Shown here in pieces: positions 6,256 through 9,768 of a stretch of 9,768 bases of DNA. Position 1 is the stretch's first letter. Every line of letters starts with the position of its first letter. The notes under the pieces were generated by a model. The model was given only the letters and a program-made list of their open reading frames with translations, was not told the origin of the DNA and did no database searches. The stretch is from positions 1 through 9,768 of the forward strand of contig CAKZSF010000057.1 in assembly GCA_937920575.1 (NCBI GenBank). The letters run 5' to 3'. The position numbers and the translations under genes were made by a program. The DNA is from an uncultured Sphingomonadaceae bacterium (GTDB taxonomy: Bacteria; Pseudomonadota; Alphaproteobacteria; Sphingomonadales; Sphingomonadaceae).

Positions 6256-7437
6256 TCAGGCCGCGCAGGCCACTTGATTCCGGCCGCGATCCTTGGCGCG
6301 AAACATGGCCAGATCAGAGCGGCGCAGAACATCATCGAGTGTCTCGTCCGGTTGCTGCTCAGCCACGCCGATGGATGCGGATACTCTGATGCGCGGATCA
6401 AGTCCGAACTTCTCCGGGATGAAACGGATCATGGTGCGCAGCCGCTCCGCTGCTTCCTCGGCAGAGGCCAAATTGTGCTCTTCCAACACCATCACGAACT
6501 CTTCGCCGCCCAGTCGTACGGAGCGATGCGAACCCTGATAGGCCAGCGCGCCTTCCAATGTGGTCATCTGATGCGCCACCGCTTTGATCACAGTGTCACC
6601 GGCAGCGTGGCCGAAAGCGTCATTGATGCGTTTGAAATGGTCAATATCGATGGTCAGAAACACCCGGGTCGTTCCGGGTTCAAGGCCGTCTCGATACGTT
6701 TCAAAGAATGCCCGCCGGTTCCACAGATCGGTCAAGGGATCGCGCCAGGCGAGTTTCTCTGCCCGTTCAAGGGCGAGCGTCAACTGGCTGCTCAGCTTGC
6801 GGTTTTCTACCAGCAAATGCGCTGCATCTCCATTGTGTTCGGCCATCCCCTTGCTGAACAGCACTGCACCCAGGATCAGCATCGCCAATACTGCAAACGT
6901 GATGGGCGACAGATGGCCAAGCAACACCACGCCAACTAGCCCCGCTGTGACAACGAAGGATGCGGCAAACGCCGTCATTGCGCTGCGCAGCGGGCCATAG
7001 GTGATGATCACTAGCGCTGCGCCCATGACTGCGACGCTATCGATTGCCAACGCCGCGATACTGTTTGCGTTGGCCGGCACGCTCAGGATCAGTCCGGCCC
7101 AACTTGCCCCAGCCATCACCAGCGCGCCGCACAAGGTGGCAATGTTTTGGTTCAGAGGCGTCTTGGCTTCGATGGCCTGCAACATGCGGCGCGTCGACCA
7201 GCGAGTGACGGCCAAGGACACGAACCGCAGCGCAATCGCAACCAGCACCCAAAAAGGATCAGACAGAAGCGCCGAACCAATGAGCATCAGCGCCAAGGCG
7301 CAAAGATGTGCGGGTTTTACGCGCTCTTCGCGGTCAATCATGGCGCGCAAGGCCTCGCGCTGAACCGCGGCGGCAGTCGCCGGGTCCGGTTGCGTTTCCG
7401 CCAATGCTGTCGCGTCAGGATCGTGGCGGCTTTGCAT
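6256..7437 (-). CDS. Membrane diguanylate cyclase (six-helix N-terminal sensor + GGDEF)
   Basis: This 393-residue protein would make cyclic di-GMP from two GTP. A short Gln/Ala-rich cytoplasmic N-terminus (1-40) is followed by about six hydrophobic segments (near 43-58, 61-77, 99-120, 127-148, 153-174 and 179-198), a linker (199-228) that may be a short coiled coil, and a GGDEF domain (about 229-390). In that domain DPLTDLWNRRAF (233-244), DIDHFKRIND (264-273, metal-binding Asp264), the active-site GGEEF (310-314) and SDLAMFRAKDRGRNQ (374-388) are intact, so activity is expected. The four residues at the inhibitory-site position before GGEEF are QGSH (301-304), not RxxD, so the usual product inhibition is probably absent. 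No EAL domain is attached. I do not recognise the membrane part as a named sensor domain. The ATG is preceded by AAGGGA 4 nt upstream; that site is part of an inverted repeat. Confidence 0.92.
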   Translation of the reverse strand: MQSRHDPDATALAETQPDPATAAAVQREALRAMIDREERVKPAHLCALALMLIGSALLSDPFWVLVAIALRFVSLAVTRWSTRRMLQAIEAKTPLNQNIATLCGALVMAGASWAGLILSVPANANSIAALAIDSVAVMGAALVIITYGPLRSAMTAFAASFVVTAGLVGVVLLGHLSPITFAVLAMLILGAVLFSKGMAEHNGDAAHLLVENRKLSSQLTLALERAEKLAWRDPLTDLWNRRAFFETYRDGLEPGTTRVFLTIDIDHFKRINDAFGHAAGDTVIKAVAHQMTTLEGALAYQGSHRSVRLGGEEFVMVLEEHNLASAEEAAERLRTMIRFIPEKFGLDPRIRVSASIGVAEQQPDETLDDVLRRSDLAMFRAKDRGRNQVACAA

Positions 7438-7499
7438 GATGTCCCTTGGCTAGTGTGTGCTCCTCAGAACAGCGGATCCGCGTTCCGATTAAGCCAAGG
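7438..7499 (-). promoter_or_regulatory. Potential structured leader covering the cyclase ribosome binding site
   Basis: In the minus-strand RNA, CCUUGGCU (from 7499-7492) is perfectly complementary to AGCCAAGG (7451-7444). The latter overlaps the AAGGGA ribosome binding site (7442-7447) just before the ATG. Inside the 40-nt loop a second hairpin is possible: GAAC-GCG pairs with CGC-(one bulged base)-GUUC around GAUC (plus-strand 7467-7485, containing the 10-bp palindrome GCGGATCCGC at 7472-7481). Closing the outer stem would hide the ribosome binding site, so translation could respond to a ligand, temperature or a protein. The pairings are seen directly; a regulatory role is inference, and the transcription start is unknown. 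Confidence 0.4.
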
Positions 7500-7501
7500 T
7501 A

Positions 7502-7533
7502 AGAGACGGTGGTTAAGTCGCCTGAGAGACGGT
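7502..7533. repeat. Two direct copies of AGAGACGGT
   Basis: AGAGACGGT occurs at 7502-7510 and 7525-7533, 23 bp apart centre to centre (about two helical turns). It lies in the gap between the hydrolase stop and the cyclase start. The core GAGACGGT recurs on the minus strand at 9708-9715, upstream of the hydrolase gene. This could be a regulator site, or chance. The rest of this 139-bp gap shows only a small GCCCGTGGGC dyad (7545-7554). Confidence 0.3.
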
Positions 7534-7576
7534 CCTAAGTATTTGCCCGTGGGCTGTGAGGCGGTTCGTGCGGTTG

Positions 7577-9631
7577 TCACCAAAGACAGGCAGCAAGCGC
7601 GCGGCAGCTTCCCTGGATCGACGATCCCTCCAGAAATGGCGTGCCCAGCTCCGCAAGACCGCACAATACACCAAGCAAGATCGCCAACCAGGTACCCAGC
7701 CCGAGCGCGGTCGGGATCAGGCGCCATTTCAACACGCCTAGCCCCCGCTGGATGTGGTTTTGTTTGCGCATCTTGTACGCGGCCCAATGGCCCAAACGCG
7801 ACACAATGGGTAATTTGGGCGGGATGGGCGGGTTGTCTCCAAACTTGTCAAACCGGTGCATCCACAGGCCGCCTGCGATGTCGCGCATTGCGCCCTGCTG
7901 CGCGAGGCCCTTCTTCAGAGTGAACATCAGCGCCAAGCCGATGAGCACGTTGACCACCGGATCAGCCAACAGGTTGGATATGATGCGCGCGATAAACTCC
8001 GGCAAAACAGTGTCGAGAAACGCAAGGATCTCATGGCTTTGCATGTTGACCGGGTCCAAATCATCATCGACATAAGTCGGGGCAATTGCCTTCGCCAACA
8101 GCCACACCAGAAACGCCATGGTCGCAAAATACCACGCCCGGCGGATGCGGATGCGCGTGCCGAGTGTTCGGTTGAGAGCGCCCGATGCTTCGCGAACAGC
8201 CGAATTTGGCTTGGTTCCGCGCACGCCGTCATCGACCACATAATCGCGCGGCAGATTGATCGGTGCTTCACCGCCTGACGCCATCCGCAAACGCAGCTCG
8301 GCATGCTTGTGCAGCTTAATCGGCTGTTCCAGCAGCCCTTGCGTCACATAGCGTTTGCGGTCGATCACCTGATCACGAAACGCAGCGTTGTTGGGATCAA
8401 CGGCCGAGCCATCGAAGCGATCATTGCGATAGTGGATCCAGGCGCTGATATAGCGCGGTTGATAGCGATAGAACGAGGCCACTCCACTGCGGCTATCATG
8501 CATCAACCCGTTGGGGTTGGCGTAATCCTCAATCTCTTTGCGCAGCAGCGGAGCGAACCGCAGGAAAGACTCTTCCGCATGTTCCAGCATCCAATACAAC
8601 GGGACATAAGCGAGCGAATCATCGGCATAGCCGCCGCCCACATCGGCATGCATGCCGGAAAACCAAACCTGCTGCATGCGCGGTTTGGCTTCGTCATATT
8701 CCGGGTTCGCTTTCTCGAACAGTTCGTCCCACAACAGCGGCTGAAATGATCCGCGCTTGTCGTCGATGGCTAGCGCGTGTCGCGCGCATTTCACCATCGG
8801 GCTGAGCCGGTAATCGGGCATCGAAAGCGGCCAGAACCAGTCATCAATCGCGCGGGTGATTTCCGTTATCGGTCCGCCATAGGCCGCCACCGTATCGAAC
8901 ACGCCGACAAATTCGATCTCCGGCCCGAACCATTGGCCGTTGTACCAGTCATGCTTGGTATACGGCTCTTTCGTGGCCGTCTGGTCCACCGTATCTTTGC
9001 CATGCAGCTCTGGATTGCCGACTTGCCGCCGCTCGGTCAGGATGCCCCAGTGCTCGCGCCAATCGGTGAACCAATTGGTGATCGCATAGCCCTTGGGTGG
9101 CTTTTCGAAATACCCGCCTCGGCGTAGGATTGTTCGCCGACAATGGATGAAGGTGCGGACGATCCAGCGCACAAATCCAACGAACAGATCAGACGCCGGG
9201 TTCTGCGTGCGAAAGCCGCGCCGGAATTCGCGCCAATAATCACGCGCCTGCCGGTCCAGATCGGATTCGCTGCGATAATCGGGAATGCCCATCGCCGCGA
9301 TAAACGCCACCAGCAGTCGCACGGTATAACTGCCCCGGCTAAAACCGAACGCATAGATGCGGTCGCCCGGCTGATAATTGCGCGCCAGAAATTTGTAGAG
9401 CTCACGCACATTGCGCGACAGGCCGAAGCCGAAAATGCCCGTGATGATCGCAATCGGTTTGGAGCTGCTCGTGCCCACGCCATCATCGTAATAAGCGAGC
9501 TGGAGCGGATCATGTTCACCGTTGGGCTCCTGCAGATCAAGCGCTTGAAACAGCCGCCAGACATTGGTCTTTTGCAGCTTCTTGCTGGAATTGCCGGTGC
9601 CATCTGAAAAAAGCACAATATTGCGCGACAT
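7577..9631 (-). CDS. DUF2235 alpha/beta-hydrolase with C-terminal membrane helices
   Basis: This 684-residue protein has an N-terminal DUF2235 domain (the fold shared with Tle1-type phospholipases). The family's opening NIVLFSDGTGNSS is at residues 4-16, the nucleophile elbow GFSRG at 96-100 (Ser98), FVGVFDTVAAYGG at 241-253 with Asp246 as a likely acid residue, and a GMHADVGGGY motif at 326-335 with His328 as the likely base. The esterase or phospholipase active site therefore looks intact; the substrate is unknown. The C-terminal third is unlike secreted effectors: hydrophobic stretches near 499-517, 555-572 and 637-660 suggest membrane anchoring. No signal peptide is seen, so the hydrolase domain should face the cytoplasm. 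No VgrG, Hcp or immunity-like gene is in the window. The start is chosen because the family motif begins 4 residues in, with AAGGGA 10 nt upstream. The tail after the last helix (ending CRALAACLW) looks unremarkable. Confidence 0.88.
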   Translation of the reverse strand: MSRNIVLFSDGTGNSSKKLQKTNVWRLFQALDLQEPNGEHDPLQLAYYDDGVGTSSSKPIAIITGIFGFGLSRNVRELYKFLARNYQPGDRIYAFGFSRGSYTVRLLVAFIAAMGIPDYRSESDLDRQARDYWREFRRGFRTQNPASDLFVGFVRWIVRTFIHCRRTILRRGGYFEKPPKGYAITNWFTDWREHWGILTERRQVGNPELHGKDTVDQTATKEPYTKHDWYNGQWFGPEIEFVGVFDTVAAYGGPITEITRAIDDWFWPLSMPDYRLSPMVKCARHALAIDDKRGSFQPLLWDELFEKANPEYDEAKPRMQQVWFSGMHADVGGGYADDSLAYVPLYWMLEHAEESFLRFAPLLRKEIEDYANPNGLMHDSRSGVASFYRYQPRYISAWIHYRNDRFDGSAVDPNNAAFRDQVIDRKRYVTQGLLEQPIKLHKHAELRLRMASGGEAPINLPRDYVVDDGVRGTKPNSAVREASGALNRTLGTRIRIRRAWYFATMAFLVWLLAKAIAPTYVDDDLDPVNMQSHEILAFLDTVLPEFIARIISNLLADPVVNVLIGLALMFTLKKGLAQQGAMRDIAGGLWMHRFDKFGDNPPIPPKLPIVSRLGHWAAYKMRKQNHIQRGLGVLKWRLIPTALGLGTWLAILLGVLCGLAELGTPFLEGSSIQGSCRALAACLW

Positions 9632-9641
9632 ATCGCTTCGG

Positions 9642-9655
9642 TCCCTTGGTCAAGG
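9642..9655 (-). promoter_or_regulatory. Ribosome binding site of hydrolase gene within a small inverted repeat
   Basis: The minus strand reads CCTTGACCAAGGGA, in which the AAGGGA ribosome binding site overlaps a CCTT/AAGG hairpin with a 4-nt loop. The stem is short and may not be stable on its own. The CCAAGGGAC string also precedes the cyclase gene. Confidence 0.4.
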
Positions 9656-9667
9656 CCCCGGCAATTG

Positions 9668-9679
9668 GCTGCGCGCAGC
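9668..9679. promoter_or_regulatory. 12-bp perfect palindrome upstream of the hydrolase gene
   Basis: GCTGCGCGCAGC is identical on both strands and lies 37-48 bp upstream of the hydrolase start, where a promoter or operator would be expected. It is short and GC-rich, so chance is a real alternative. I see no good -10/-35 pair around it. Confidence 0.25.
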
Positions 9680-9733
9680 TGTCAGCGGGGCGACGATTGG
9701 TTGTGCGACCGTCTCGTCTTGGCGACCTTCGGG

Positions 9734-9747
9734 AGGCTTAAGAGCCT
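9734..9747. repeat. Small inverted repeat near the right edge
   Basis: AGGCT and AGCCT flank TTAAG-type loop bases, making a 5-bp stem with a 4-nt loop. It may belong to the end of a gene outside the window or be part of the hydrolase promoter region. No gene is supported between 9632 and 9768. Confidence 0.2.
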
Positions 9748-9768
9748 AAAGGGTGGGCCAGAATCACA

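Noticed and set aside
7545..7554. GCCCGTGGGC dyad as a terminator for the hydrolase gene
   Set aside because: The stem is only 3-4 bp with an unfavourably small loop and no T-run follows on the minus strand.
7147..7923. Open frame of 258 codons spanning the cyclase-hydrolase gap on the plus strand
   Set aside because: It overlaps both flanking genes antisense, its translation is rich in Arg and low-complexity, and it has no family features.
7577..9631. Type VI secretion effector reading of the DUF2235 gene
   Set aside because: There are no VgrG, PAAR, Hcp or immunity-like genes in the window, and the C-terminal hydrophobic helices argue for a resident membrane protein. Genes beyond 9768 cannot be judged.
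1..9768. CRISPR array, tRNA, rRNA, insertion sequence or prophage
   Set aside because: I saw no regularly spaced repeats, no cloverleaf-like segment and no transposase or phage motif in the long frames; only short dyads and 8-9-bp repeats occur.

Overview
The window looks like chromosomal DNA from an alphaproteobacterium, most likely of the Sphingomonadales (Erythrobacter-like). This is an inference from the moderately GC-rich coding style, the TonB-receptor and BtuFCD-type genes, and the appearance of the lipoprotein M3 peptidase and DUF2235 proteins; no rRNA or other marker gene is present. I see seven protein genes, one of them cut by the window edge. No tRNA, rRNA, insertion sequence, CRISPR array or phage gene is recognisable.

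Left part (1-3864, plus strand): a four-gene uptake operon. It holds the 3' part of a BtuB-like TonB-dependent outer-membrane receptor, a BtuF-like substrate-binding lipoprotein, a BtuC/FecCD-family permease and a BtuD-like ATPase. All three junctions are 4-bp stop/start overlaps (GTGA, GTGA, ATGA), so the genes are probably translationally coupled. Together they form a complete route from the outer membrane to the cytoplasm, most likely for cobalamin or a related corrinoid. The promoter and any cobalamin riboswitch would lie upstream of position 1.

Middle (3868-6078, minus strand): a Dcp-type M3 peptidyl-dipeptidase with a lipoprotein signal, convergent with the uptake operon. The two stop codons are only 3 bp apart, and a strong stem-loop lies inside the end of the ATPase gene. 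A gap of about 177 bp with several inverted repeats separates the peptidase from the next gene.

Right part (6256-9631, minus strand): a six-helix membrane diguanylate cyclase (GGEEF, no canonical inhibitory site), and then a DUF2235 alpha/beta-hydrolase whose C-terminal third carries about three hydrophobic helices. The gaps before these two genes (139 and at least 137 bp) hold inverted repeats. Two of these overlap the ribosome-binding sites, and the cyclase leader could fold into a structure hiding its own site.

Most of the window is ordinary housekeeping or uptake content. The parts most worth a second look are the cyclase leader, the membrane-anchored orphan DUF2235 protein, the secreted-lipoprotein form of Dcp and the terminal hairpin in the ATPase gene. 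I did not find convincing evidence of a new multi-gene system.
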